Shown piece after piece: positions 20,839 through 30,640 of a DNA stretch of 64,000 bases; within the stretch, counting starts at the first letter, position 1; each line of letters begins with the position of its first letter. This stretch comes from Aralia elata. Taxonomy: Eukaryota; Streptophyta; Magnoliopsida; Apiales; Araliaceae. Below the pieces are notes generated by a model. That model was given only the letters and a program-made list of their open reading frames with translations, ran no database searches and was not told where the DNA came from. The translations under genes and the position numbers were made by a program. The stretch lies in contig CM068388.1 in the NCBI GenBank assembly GCA_034770075.1, forward strand, positions 15,647,653 to 15,711,652, in the 5' to 3' direction.

Positions 20839-21246
20839 GAACTATCACCACAATTTAAATATGAGGATGAGGATGATGACAATGATACAGTGAGATCAAG
20901 GATAAGAAAAGCTTTATAATTTAATCAGTATCAAAGATTGACCAAATTGCCAACACGATGACCAATTTGTGGAGTCAAATTCAAGAATGATATTCAAGAA
21001 ATTGTTTCATGCTTCAACTATAACGTATAAAATGAAATAGAAAGATTCAAGTGAGAAGATATTAGATGAAGCACAAACTATTAAAGATATTCTACTAATT
21101 TTCAGGGATTTTCTCCATTTAAAAATAAGGTTTTGGAAACAAACAAAGATTTCTTATCTTAAATGGAGAAATGTGAAAGAAAAAGATATTCCTTAAAGAG
21201 TACAAAAGAAATGATACGTTATACGAGTATAACAGAATATATGAAA

Positions 21247-21540
21247 CTGCAAATGGATTTTCACCCGTCATGCGATAATTCGCGTAGACAGATTATTTTC
21301 ACAACAGATTAATAAGTAATGAATACAAAGGGTTATTCACCAGGCATGCGTCAATCCGCACGGACAGGTTATACTCATAGATTAATAAGGAATGAATACA
21401 AAAGGGTATTCACCAGGTACGACACTCGTACTTACAGGTTATTCCCATAGAATAATAAGGAATGAATACAAAAGGATATTCACCAGGCATGCGTCATACC
21501 GCACGGACAGGTTATCCCCACAAATTAATATAGAATGAAT
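21247..21540. repeat. ~73-bp tandem array with paired stems, element C LTR
   Basis: Four units share the frame ATTCACCAGG-core-ACAGGTTAT-(A/T-rich)-GGAATGAATACAAA. The cores differ but each pairs: ATGCGA TAAT TCGCGT (21270-21285, includes one G-T pair), TGCG TCAATC CGCA (21347-21360), GTACGA CAC TCGTAC (21417-21431) and TGCG TCATAC CGCA (21490-21503). The equivalent in the 5' LTR begins with the core at 28905-28920. Confidence 0.85.
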
Positions 21541-21798
21541 AACAACCTTTATGAGTATAATATCACTTACGAACATGAAAGCAAATGATATTATATAGGA
21601 GTATGAAAGAAATGATATTCCCTACCTTAGTTAACAAGTGACTGGATGTTACTTTCTATGAAGTTTACTAACTTCGGATAATACTAGTATTCTCACAAAT
21701 ACTCATAATAGCCTAGCACACTAAGAGAACTCAAGAAATTTAGAGAGAGAGAGGAAGTATAAGCAATGAAGGTGTGAAATTTTCTTAAGCAAACCCTC

Positions 21799-21808
21799 CC
21801 TATTTATA
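21799..21808 (-). promoter_or_regulatory. TATA box in element C 3' LTR
   Basis: The minus strand reads CTATAAATAG in a GC-richer context (GGGAGGG after it). The copy in the 5' LTR is at 29435-29444. Confidence 0.75.
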
Positions 21809-22005
21809 GGAAAATCAAGGTGAGGGCATTTTAGTCTTTTTCCCAAATTTTCTTAGTTTATTACTCTTATACCCTTGGCATATTCTTTTAATATACTTTA
21901 TGCCATAGTATATTCTTAGAATATGCTTTTACTTAGGTTTTTAACCTTAAGGTAAAATAAAAACTGAATTAACTATTTACTGACGGTAATTACTATTGAC
22001 TGACA

Positions 22006-22117
22006 TGTGGGTCCCACGGAAAAAAATAAAATCTGAAGAAATTATTCTACAAAAATAATTTGTGGGTCCCACCGGTCAAATAGTTATGGGTCCCACGAAA
22101 TAAAGTGTGGGTCCCAC
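22006..22117. promoter_or_regulatory. cluster of four TCP-like palindromes in U3 (3' LTR copy)
   Basis: GTGGGTCCCAC lies at 22007-22017, 22062-22072 and 22107-22117, with an ATGGGTCCCAC variant at 22086-22096. The word matches the GTGGGNCCCAC consensus bound by plant TCP transcription factors. It is about 200-310 bp upstream of the TATA box. Confidence 0.7.
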
Positions 22118-22815
22118 AGAAAAAATAAGTTAACTTACAACAAACGCTTCACGTATTTTTAATCAACACTATTTTAGACTTATAATATCGACAACCAGAT
22201 CATTCCCAGGAAAAAGGGGGCCTTCCGTATAAACGGCGCGCAATTAAATAACCTTTTTTCTTGACAGAATTTCTAGACATTGTCAATAATGCTAAAATAT
22301 CATATCAAATAATATAAGTTACAGTGTCATGACAAATAATAAAAAGTATTATGCAGATGCTACTGTAACAATTATTGAACAAAATACTGTGCAATAGCTG
22401 CTTTATCAATTATTGGATCAATAATATAAAATACTGTGCAACACCGTGTGCTTCTGAAATACCGCGTACTACTGTGGAATAACGCGTTTTACTGTTCTTT
22501 TTATTACCGTGTATTTCAACAGTTGCAGGTGATAATACTGTTGACAAATACTGTCGTTTTCAGTATTCGACAATGGGGCCCACTATCGTTGACAATATTG
22601 CCATTTCGGCGCCGTCGTACGATACCGAATATAATATTCTCCGACAAAAAGAATATTCCCCGACAAAAAGAATATTCCCCGACATGCACTGTTTATCAGA
22701 TAATTTGCATATAACACCCTTAACTATTATTTATAACAATTAAGCACTTTACTATTTAGAAGAATAATCATAAAGAAAATAATAAACTTTTATTTCATAA
22801 AGTCGGGATCTTACA

Positions 22816-22826
22816 ATCTCCCCTCC
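22816..22826 (-). other. element C polypurine tract
   Basis: The minus strand reads GGAGGGGAGAT directly before the 3' LTR start. The pol stop codon (22827-22829) abuts it, so there is no 3' UTR between them. Confidence 0.9.
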
Positions 22827-24023
22827 TTATGAAATTTCGTCCTCGAAATTGACGTACGTACCTGGCGTTTCGAAGAGGTGAGGATACCTTGCTCTCATTT
22901 CAGATTCTAACTCCCAGGTCATTTCCTCAATATCATGGTTTCTCCATAAAACTTTGACTTGAGGTATAACCTTTGATCGTAGAATCTGTTCCTTCTTATC
23001 CAAGATCTTGACAGGTACCTCTTCGTACGTCAAATCCTCTGCTATCTCGTCTGGTTCCAACTCAATAATGTGGTTTGGATCTTTCACATATTTACGTAGC
23101 ATGGATATGTGAAAAACATTATGAACACGAGACATGCTTGGCGGTAAAGCGAGTCTGTAGGCCACAGTTCCTACTCGGTCGAGGATTTCAAATGGACCGA
23201 TAAATCGAGGGTTAAGCTTTCCTCTCTTTTCGAATCGCGTAACACCTTTCCACGGAGCAACACGTAAAAATACATGATCCCCAACGTTGAATTCTTCGTC
23301 TCTTCGATGAAGATCGACATAACTCTTTTGTCGATCTTGAGCTGTTTGTATACGTTGTCGGATCATTTGGATCTTTTCCGTAGTCATACGTATCAACTCG
23401 GGTCCCAACAATTTTGCCTCACCTACTTCATCCCAACATGCTGGAGATCGACACCTTCGTCCATACAACGCCTCGAAGGGAGCCATGCCTATACTTACTT
23501 GATAACTGTTATTGTAAGAGAATTCTACCAATGGCAAGTATTTGTCCCAACTTCCTTTGAAGTCTAGTACGCAGAGTCTTAATAGATCTTCAAGGGTTTG
23601 AATAGTCCTTTCTGATTGCCCGTCTGTTTGGGGATGATATGCAGAACTGAATCGTAATTCAGTGCCCATAGCTTTTTGCAAGCTGACCCAAAATCGTGAA
23701 GTGAATCTAGGATCTCGATCAGAAACTATGGATACTGGCATGCCATGCAATCTCATAATCTCGCTAATATACAAATTAGCAAGACGCTCGAGTGAATAGT
23801 TTTCTCGTATAGGCAAGAAATGAGCAGACTTGGTCAATCTATCTATAATGACCCAAATTGCGTCTAAGCCTTGAGAAACCTTGGGAAGACCTGTCACGAA
23901 ATCCATGTTGATGTGTTCCCACTTCCATTCTGGAATCTCAAGTGGTTGCAATGGACCCCTTGGTACTTGAGGCTCCGTCTTGACACGTTGACAAGTTAAA
24001 CATCTTGCAATAAACTCTGCAAT
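22827..24023 (-). CDS. element C integrase core, C-terminal domain and chromodomain
   Basis: This continues the large frame after a single in-frame TAG (24024-24026), about 398 residues. It holds the zinc-finger cysteines (CLTCQ) and catalytic Asp residues in NMDFVTGLPK and IVSDRDPRFTS. The Glu is in HPQTDGQSERTIQ, and a GPF-type C-terminal domain follows (NPRFIGPFEILDRVG). Its chromodomain-like end (LTYEEVPVKILDKKEQ, VLWRNHDIEEMTWE) would steer integration to marked heterochromatin. Both halves of integrase are intact apart from the stop, which separates the zinc-finger histidines from the cysteines. Read-through or a recent mutation are both possible. Confidence 0.92.
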   Translation of the reverse strand: MAEFIARCLTCQRVKTEPQVPRGPLQPLEIPEWKWEHINMDFVTGLPKVSQGLDAIWVIIDRLTKSAHFLPIRENYSLERLANLYISEIMRLHGMPVSIVSDRDPRFTSRFWVSLQKAMGTELRFSSAYHPQTDGQSERTIQTLEDLLRLCVLDFKGSWDKYLPLVEFSYNNSYQVSIGMAPFEALYGRRCRSPACWDEVGEAKLLGPELIRMTTEKIQMIRQRIQTAQDRQKSYVDLHRRDEEFNVGDHVFLRVAPWKGVTRFEKRGKLNPRFIGPFEILDRVGTVAYRLALPPSMSRVHNVFHISMLRKYVKDPNHIIELEPDEIAEDLTYEEVPVKILDKKEQILRSKVIPQVKVLWRNHDIEEMTWELESEMRARYPHLFETPGTYVNFEDEIS

Positions 24024-27000
24024 CTATCTCTTCATATTGTTCCACCAAAATGTATGTCGAAGATCACGATACATTTTGGTACTTCCCGGGTGGATTGCAA
24101 ATGGTGTGTTGTGTGCCTCCATCATGATTTTGTATTTCAACTCAGGGTCGTTAGGAACACACAGTCTAGAGTTGACTCGAAGTATTCCATCTTCGTCGAC
24201 TCTTGCTTCTGGAATAGCACCTTCTTGTACCTTTTTCTTCATATTCATCAACTCCGGGTCTGTAACTTGAGCAGCTTTAATTTTGTCGATTAAAGCCGGT
24301 TCTACCTGTATATGTGCGACCTTCACGTGGGTTCCTGGAGTCTTTAACTCTATTTCCATCCTTTGTAAATCATCCAAGATGAGCTTTTGCGATGTCAGTA
24401 ACGCACTCGTGCTTGCATATGATCTTCTACTCAATGCGTCAGCTACTACGTTCGCCTTTCCAGGATGGTATTGGATGGTATGGTCGTAATCTTTTAACAG
24501 CTCAAGCCAACGCCGTTGTCGCATGTTGAGTTCCTTTTGGGTGAAGAAATATTTAAGACTTTTGTGGTCTGTATAGATCTCCACTTTCTCTCCATATAAA
24601 TAATGTCTCCAAATCTTCAACGCGAAAACGACTGCTGCCAACTCTAGATCATGAGTAGGATAATTTCTCTCATATTCCTTGAGTTGCCGAGACGCATAGG
24701 CTATAACCTTCCCATGCTGCATGAGAACACAACCTAGTCCTTCGCTTGAAGCGTCGCTGTAGATGACAAATCCTTCCGATCCTGATGGTATTGCCAATAC
24801 AGGTGCTGAAATGAGCCTTCTTTTGAGTTCTTGAAAACTCTTCTCACATTCTTCGCTCCATTTGAATGTTGTGCTTTTCCGAGTCAGTTGAGTTAATGGA
24901 ATGGCTATTCGAGAAAATCCTTCTATGAATCTCCGATAATAACCAGCTAGACCCAGAAAGCTTCGTACTTCGGTTACTGACTTGGGTTGTTCCCAATTTG
25001 ATACTGCTTCAATCTTCGCCGGGTCAACCGAGATTCCTTCTTTAGAAACCAAGTGACCAAGGAATGCAACTTCCTCAAGCCAGAATTCACATTTCTTCAA
25101 CTTAGCATATAACTTGTTTTCACGAAGTTTTTGGAGTATCAGCCTCAAGTGTTGCTCATGATCTTCACGACTTTTAGAATATATGAGAATGTCATCAATG
25201 AAGACAACCACGAAATGATCCAAATATTCCTTGAATATCCGGTTCATCATATCCATGAAAGCAGCAGGAGCATTAGTCAATCCAAAAGACATGACCAGAA
25301 ATTCATAATGCCCGTACCGAGTTCTAAAGGCAGTCTTTGGAATGTCATCAGCTTTAACTTTCAACTGATGATATCCAGAACGAAGATCGATCTTTGAAAA
25401 GAATTGAGCACCTTGTAACTGGTCGAACAGGTCATCAATGCGAGGTAACGGGTACCTATTTTTGATGGTGACATGGTTTAACTCCCGATAGTCAATGCAA
25501 AGTCTCATACTCCCGTCTTTCTTCTTTACGAATAAAACAGGAGCACCCCAAGGCGATGTACTCGGACGTATGAAACCGCTGTCTAACAACTCCTGTAGTT
25601 GGACTTTTAACTTTTGAAGTTCAATAGGGGCCATTCGATATGGGGTTTTGGAAATAGGTTTTGTACCGGGTTCAAGGTCGATACAAAATTCAATTTCACG
25701 GTCTGGGGGTAGGCCAGGAAGTTCTTCGGGAAATACGTCAGGGAACTCATTAACAACAGAAATATTTTTCAATTCTAACGTACTTTTATTTAAATCCGTT
25801 ACATGGGCTAAGAAGGCTTGACATCCGTTTTTCAATAAACGAATGGCTTTGTGACTAGAAATGATGGTTATTGATTTCAATGGTTTGGTTTCTTGAATTC
25901 GCATAATAGGTTGATTAGGAATATGAAAACTAATAACCTTACGAAAGCAATCAATTTTAGCATGATGAGCAGTTAACCAATCAATTCCTAAAATCACATC
26001 AAATTCATGCATGTTCAAGGAGATAAGATCAACAGGTAATGTGAGGGTGCCGATTTGAACAAAGCAAGATTTATAGACCGTAGATGTAACGAATGTTTGC
26101 GCTAATGGTGTTTCGACAGATAAGTCAAAATCTAATTCTTCAGGAGTCAAATTCAAGCGTTGAGCACATGTTAGTGAAATAAAAGAGTGGGTAGAACCAG
26201 TATCTAATAAGGCATAGACTTCATAAGAGTTAATAAGTAGTTTACCCGTTATAACCTCATTCGAATTCTGCGCTTTTTGTGACGTCACCACAAAAGCTCT
26301 CCCCTGGACCACAGACTTTGACTTGTCCGTGACCGCCTTCGGTGTCATCATCGCAGCTGGACTTGACTTCGCTGCATGACAAAAGCGAGCTATATGGCCT
26401 TCCTTTCCACAATTGTAACATACTTGGGATGGCGATTGTGTACAATTGGGACTGATGTGTCCTTCTTTCCCACACCTGAAACATCTTACAGGTGGTCGTT
26501 CTCCTTCCTTCGAAACTGGTACTGGTGCTGGTGCTGACGTTGGTGTCTTTCCATGGTTGTTGTTGAATCTCCTCTTCTTGGAATTGTTGCCACTTAACTC
26601 ACTCCTTCTATTATCTGGGCCAGGATTACCACCGAAGTGGTTACCATTTCCGGTGTTGTGATTCCCTCCTCGCTGATTATCATTATTTCGATAATTGCTG
26701 CCACCATTACGATTATTACCGTGATTTTGCTCTCGTGGTTGGGTGTTGCTTCCTGGTTGTAGTAGTCCTCTTTCCTGCTCCACTACTTGAGCCCTATCCA
26801 CGGCATCTGCGTATACACAAATTTTATGAGAAACGAGATATTGACGAATCTCTGGTTTCAAACCTCGGAGGAACATTCGTGTCATCCGTTTCTCAGTATC
26901 CACCAAATGGGATGCAAAATGCGACAGCTCGGCAAACTTGGCTTCGTACTGTGACACCGTCATGTTGTTCTGTTCCAGTTTAATAAATTCTACCTCCTTC

Positions 27001-27503
27001 ATATGACGAATACTTTCCGGGAAATACTTCTCGTTGAATAATTCCTGGAACTCGACCCAAGACATCTCAAGTGCCGAATGATGGGTACGTTTCACAGATT
27101 CCCACCAATGATCCGCTTCTCTTCGTAACATAAAGGTGGCAAAAGGAACCTTTTGGTCGTCCGTGCAACGCAGTACATCAAATATCTTTGTTAATTGTTT
27201 AAGCCATGCCTCTGCCTTGAGTGGATCTGGCTTGCCGAAAAATTCAGGTGGTCCCAATTCTTTGAACTGCTTAGCAGTGACCATCCGTACATTATCATCG
27301 TTTCTGCCAGTATTGTAGACAGGAGCTCTTCTTGCCTGGTTCTGTAGGTATTGCATGAAGTTCCTAAAAAAATCATCATTCATCCGGTTGTTAGCATCAT
27401 GATTAACATCATGATGTTCTGAATTTGCACCCGTATTATTTGTGGCTTCCTGGTTTTCAGCCACAATGGTCTCATAGTGAATCTCTTGGTTTTCAGATGC
27501 CAT
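24024..27503 (-). CDS. element C gag-protease-RT-RNase H polyprotein
   Basis: An open frame of 1,159 residues from ATG 27503 (MASENQEIHYET). The gag domain spans about residues 75-250. Two zinc knuckles are at 341-354 (CFRCGKEGHISPNC) and 362-375 (CYNCGKEGHIARFC). The protease active site is at about 432-440 (LLDTGSTHS). RT spans about 600-860 with FIDD at 769-772. RNase H spans about 905-1030 with Asp in YSDASS, Glu in DLELAA and Asp in YTDHKS. The zinc-finger histidines of integrase are at the end (HNTPFAIHPG). The TAG at 24024 is the only break. One fused gag-pol frame is usual for this clade. It is transcribed from the 5' LTR at 27703-30429. Confidence 0.95.
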   Translation of the reverse strand: MASENQEIHYETIVAENQEATNNTGANSEHHDVNHDANNRMNDDFFRNFMQYLQNQARRAPVYNTGRNDDNVRMVTAKQFKELGPPEFFGKPDPLKAEAWLKQLTKIFDVLRCTDDQKVPFATFMLRREADHWWESVKRTHHSALEMSWVEFQELFNEKYFPESIRHMKEVEFIKLEQNNMTVSQYEAKFAELSHFASHLVDTEKRMTRMFLRGLKPEIRQYLVSHKICVYADAVDRAQVVEQERGLLQPGSNTQPREQNHGNNRNGGSNYRNNDNQRGGNHNTGNGNHFGGNPGPDNRRSELSGNNSKKRRFNNNHGKTPTSAPAPVPVSKEGERPPVRCFRCGKEGHISPNCTQSPSQVCYNCGKEGHIARFCHAAKSSPAAMMTPKAVTDKSKSVVQGRAFVVTSQKAQNSNEVITGKLLINSYEVYALLDTGSTHSFISLTCAQRLNLTPEELDFDLSVETPLAQTFVTSTVYKSCFVQIGTLTLPVDLISLNMHEFDVILGIDWLTAHHAKIDCFRKVISFHIPNQPIMRIQETKPLKSITIISSHKAIRLLKNGCQAFLAHVTDLNKSTLELKNISVVNEFPDVFPEELPGLPPDREIEFCIDLEPGTKPISKTPYRMAPIELQKLKVQLQELLDSGFIRPSTSPWGAPVLFVKKKDGSMRLCIDYRELNHVTIKNRYPLPRIDDLFDQLQGAQFFSKIDLRSGYHQLKVKADDIPKTAFRTRYGHYEFLVMSFGLTNAPAAFMDMMNRIFKEYLDHFVVVFIDDILIYSKSREDHEQHLRLILQKLRENKLYAKLKKCEFWLEEVAFLGHLVSKEGISVDPAKIEAVSNWEQPKSVTEVRSFLGLAGYYRRFIEGFSRIAIPLTQLTRKSTTFKWSEECEKSFQELKRRLISAPVLAIPSGSEGFVIYSDASSEGLGCVLMQHGKVIAYASRQLKEYERNYPTHDLELAAVVFALKIWRHYLYGEKVEIYTDHKSLKYFFTQKELNMRQRRWLELLKDYDHTIQYHPGKANVVADALSRRSYASTSALLTSQKLILDDLQRMEIELKTPGTHVKVAHIQVEPALIDKIKAAQVTDPELMNMKKKVQEGAIPEARVDEDGILRVNSRLCVPNDPELKYKIMMEAHNTPFAIHPGSTKMYRDLRHTFWWNNMKR

Positions 27504-27702
27504 TCTGAAATGTGATCACAAAACAAAGATTAGTTAAAGAAATAGACATGCAACATCTTGTCCCTATAACCAAACCAATTACTTAAATAACCAAAAATAG
27601 CTTAGGTAGGACACACTAGCAAAGGATTTTACTCGTCTCTCCCCTCCTAGTTCTAATCCCAGATCTCTACCAGAGATCATATCCCTAAGCTCTGATACCG
27701 AC
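27504..27702 (-). other. element C leader with tRNA-iMet primer site
   Basis: The minus strand next to the LTR end reads GT then CGGTATCAGAGC (27690-27701), matching the initiator tRNA-Met site at nearly all positions. The short leader to the gag ATG has no other clear feature. Confidence 0.88.
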
Positions 27703-29434
27703 TGTGACGCCCCCAAAATAGGTCCATACAACCCATTTTGAGTCGCCAATAACATTCCACAAAATACAAATACAAATATGAATTTTCCCATTTACAACTA
27801 ATAAGTGTTGTGCAAAATACGACAACACAATACAAATACATCTTAAATTCTCAATACACTTATTGTCACACTAATAGTAAGGTATTGAGACACTTCTAAT
27901 ATCTCGGACCATCACTCCATTCCCCGGCTAGTCCCCGCTACACTCTCTTTTCCTGAGGAGAACAATGGAACAAAAAGGAAAAGGGTGAGCACAAATAGCC
28001 CAGTAAGAAATATCATGACTAAGATAATGAAGAATAATAAAAATTATCTTTAGCCTTCAACAGAATTAAATCAGAGATTTAAAGATATTTTAATTGTTTA
28101 ACAACAACAATTGCAGCGGAACCAACAATCCATTAAAAGAGTCAAGTAGGTTATAATATCTACCATCTTCTATAAATTAAAGGATCACCACCAATATTTT
28201 ATCCCTGTAACACCAATCAACAATTTCTGTTTATGAACATCCAAATCAACAGTTTATATTCAACAGCCTCTCTTTGCACTACGTGCCAAAGATATTTATT
28301 TGTAACATCACCGGTCATGATCATGCCAAACGCCAGTTCATCTTTGCACTACGGGCCAAAGAGAACTTTCACCATACGCCTTTGTTTGTAACACCAAAAG
28401 TCATGATAATACCAATACACAGTTTGGTCAAAATCATGTCACGCCAGTTCATCTTTGCACTACGGGCTAAAGAGAACTATCACCACAATTTAAATATGAG
28501 GATGAGGATGATGACAATGATACAGTGAGATCAAGGATAAGAAAAGCTTTATAATTTAATCAGTATCAAAGATTGACCAAATTGCCAACACGATGACCAA
28601 TTTGTGGAGTCAAATTCAAGAATGATATTCAAGAAATTGTTTCATGCTTCAACTATAACGTATAAAATGAAATAGAAAGATTCAAGTGAGAAGATATTAG
28701 ATGAAGCACAAACTATTAAAGATATTCTACTAATTTTCAGGGATTTTCTCCATTTAAAAATAAGGTTTTGGAAACAAACAAAGATTTCTTATCTTAAATG
28801 GAGAAATGTGAAAGAAAAAGATATCCCTTAAAGAGTACAAAAGAAATGATACGTTATACGAGTATAACAGAATATATGAAACTGCAAATGGATTTTCACC
28901 CGTCATGCGATAATTCGCGTAGACAGATTATTTTCACAACAGATTAATAAGTAATGAATACAAAGGGTTATTCACCAGGCATGCGTCAATCCGCACGGAC
29001 AGGTTATACCCATAGATTAATAAGGAATGAATACAAAAGGGTATTCACCAGGTACGACACTCGTACTTACAGGTTATTCCCATAGAATAATAAGGAATGA
29101 ATACAAAAGGATATTCACCAGGCATGCGTCATACCGCACGAACAGGTTATCCCCACAAATTAATATAGAATGAATAACAACCTTTATGAGTATAATATCA
29201 CTTACGAACATGAAAGCAAATGATATTATATAGGAGTATGAAAGAAATGATATTCCCTACCTTAGTTAACAAGTGACTGGATGTTACTTTCTATGAAGTT
29301 TACTAACTTCGGATAATACTAGTATTCTCACAAATACTCACAATAGCCTAGCACACTAAGAGAACTCAAGAAATTTAGAGAGAGAGAGGAAGTATAAGCA
29401 ATGAAGGTGTGAAATTTTCTTAAGCAAACCCTCC

Positions 29435-29444
29435 CTATTTATAG
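29435..29444 (-). promoter_or_regulatory. TATA box of element C promoter
   Basis: CTATAAATAG on the minus strand in the 5' LTR. The upstream cluster of TCP-like palindromes is at 29641-29750. Confidence 0.75.
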
Positions 29445-29640
29445 GAAAATCAAGGTGAGGGCATTTTAGTCTTTTTCCCAAATTTTCTTAGTTTATTACT
29501 CTTATACCCTTGGCATATTCTTTTAATATACTTTATGCCATAGTATATTCTTAGAATATGCTTTTACTTAGGTTTTTAACCTTAAGGTAAAATAAAAACT
29601 GAATTAACTATTTACTGACGGTAATTACTATTGACTGACA

Positions 29641-29750
29641 TGTGGGTCCCACGGAAAAATAAAATCTGAAGAAATTATTCTACAAAAATAATTTGTGGGT
29701 CCCACCGGTCAAATAGTTATGGGTCCCACGAAATAAAGTGTGGGTCCCAC
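29641..29750. promoter_or_regulatory. cluster of four TCP-like palindromes in U3 (5' LTR copy)
   Basis: TGTGGGTCCCAC occurs at 29641-29652, 29694-29705 and 29739-29750, and TATGGGTCCCAC at 29718-29729. Spacing is as in the other LTR, and all four are retained. Confidence 0.7.
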
Positions 29751-30429
29751 AGAAAAAATAAGTTAACTTACAACAAACGCTTCACGTATTTTTAATCAAC
29801 ACTATTTTAGACTTATAATATCGACAACCAGATCATTCCCAGGAAAAAGGGGGCCTTCCGTATAAACGGCGCGCAATTAAATAACCTTTTTCCTTGACAG
29901 AATTTCTAGACATTGTCAATAATACTAAAATATCATATCAAATAATATAAGTTACAGTGTCATGACAAATAATAAAAAGTATTATGCAGATGCTACTGTA
30001 ACAATTATTGAACAAAATACTGTGCAATAGCTGCTTTATCAATTATTGAATCAATAATATAAAATACTGTGCAACACCGTGTGCTTGTGAAATACCGCGT
30101 ACTACTGTGGAATAACGTGTTTTACTGTTCTTTTTATTACCGGGTATTTCAACAGTTGTAGGTGATAATACTGTTGACAAATACTGTCGTTTTCAGTATC
30201 CGACAATGGGGCCCACTATCGTTGACAATATTGCCATTTCGGCGCCGTCGTACGATACCGAATATAATATTCCCCGACAAAAAGAATATTCCCCGACATG
30301 CACTGTTTATCAGATAATTTGCATATAACACCCTTAACTATTATTTATAACAATTAAGCACTTTACTATTTAGAAGAATAATCATAAAGAAAATAATAAA
30401 CTTTTATTTCATAAAGTCGGGATCTTACA

Positions 30430-30640
30430 TGAACTCTACGATGGTCGAGACAACTCTACAACCTAAACTCTACGATGGTCGAGACAACTCTACGACCTGC
30501 ATTCTATGATGGTCGAGACAACTCTACGACCTGAACTCTACGATGGTCGAGACAAATCTATAACCTGAACTCTAAGATGGTCGAGATAACTCTACGATGG
30601 TTGCGACAACTCTACGACCTCATACTTAGCTAAATTTCCA
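30430..30640. repeat. 34-bp tandem repeat in element A LTR, right half
   Basis: Five to six units of CTCTACGATGGTCGAGACAA plus CTCTACGACCTG, continuing the array at 19925-20074. Copies differ by single bases. Confidence 0.85.

Larger units (their letters stand above)
20075..22815 (-). mobile_element. element C 3' LTR
   Basis: On the minus strand it opens TGTAAGATCCCGACTTTATG and closes TTTTGGGGGCGTCACA. It contains, in plus-strand order: a conserved GGGTGAGC..GCCCAG block (20349-20374), three CTTTGCACTACGGGCCAAAG-like repeats, a hairpin tandem array (21247-21540), a TATA box (21799-21808), four GTGGGTCCCAC-like palindromes (22006-22117) and a three-copy ~19-bp repeat near 22635-22684. Confidence 0.95.
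20075..30429 (-). mobile_element. element C: complete, young Tekay chromovirus (Ty3/gypsy)
   Basis: A 10,355-bp minus-strand element with LTRs of 2,741 and 2,727 bp that differ at well under 1% of sites by eye. It has a TGAAC duplication, a tRNA-iMet primer site, a gag-pol of about 1,558 codons interrupted by one TAG, and a polypurine tract abutting the pol stop. The C-terminal chromodomain-like region and long LTRs place it in the Tekay (Del) clade. It sits inside element A's 5' LTR. Confidence 0.95.
27703..30429 (-). mobile_element. element C 5' LTR
   Basis: The partner of 20075-22815, almost identical. Visible differences include one copy fewer of the ~19-bp GAATATTCCCCGACAAAAA repeat and scattered single bases. 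Its TATA (29435-29444) should drive the element. The transcribed leader then runs about 1.7 kb to the LTR end at 27703 and contains the hairpin array and the inverted-repeat motifs. Confidence 0.95.

Noticed and set aside
20639..20893. 84-residue plus-strand ORF, present identically at 28274-28528
   Set aside because: It lies in both LTRs of element C, antisense to the element, and only reads through the inverted-repeat motifs; the identity reflects the LTR pair, not a gene.
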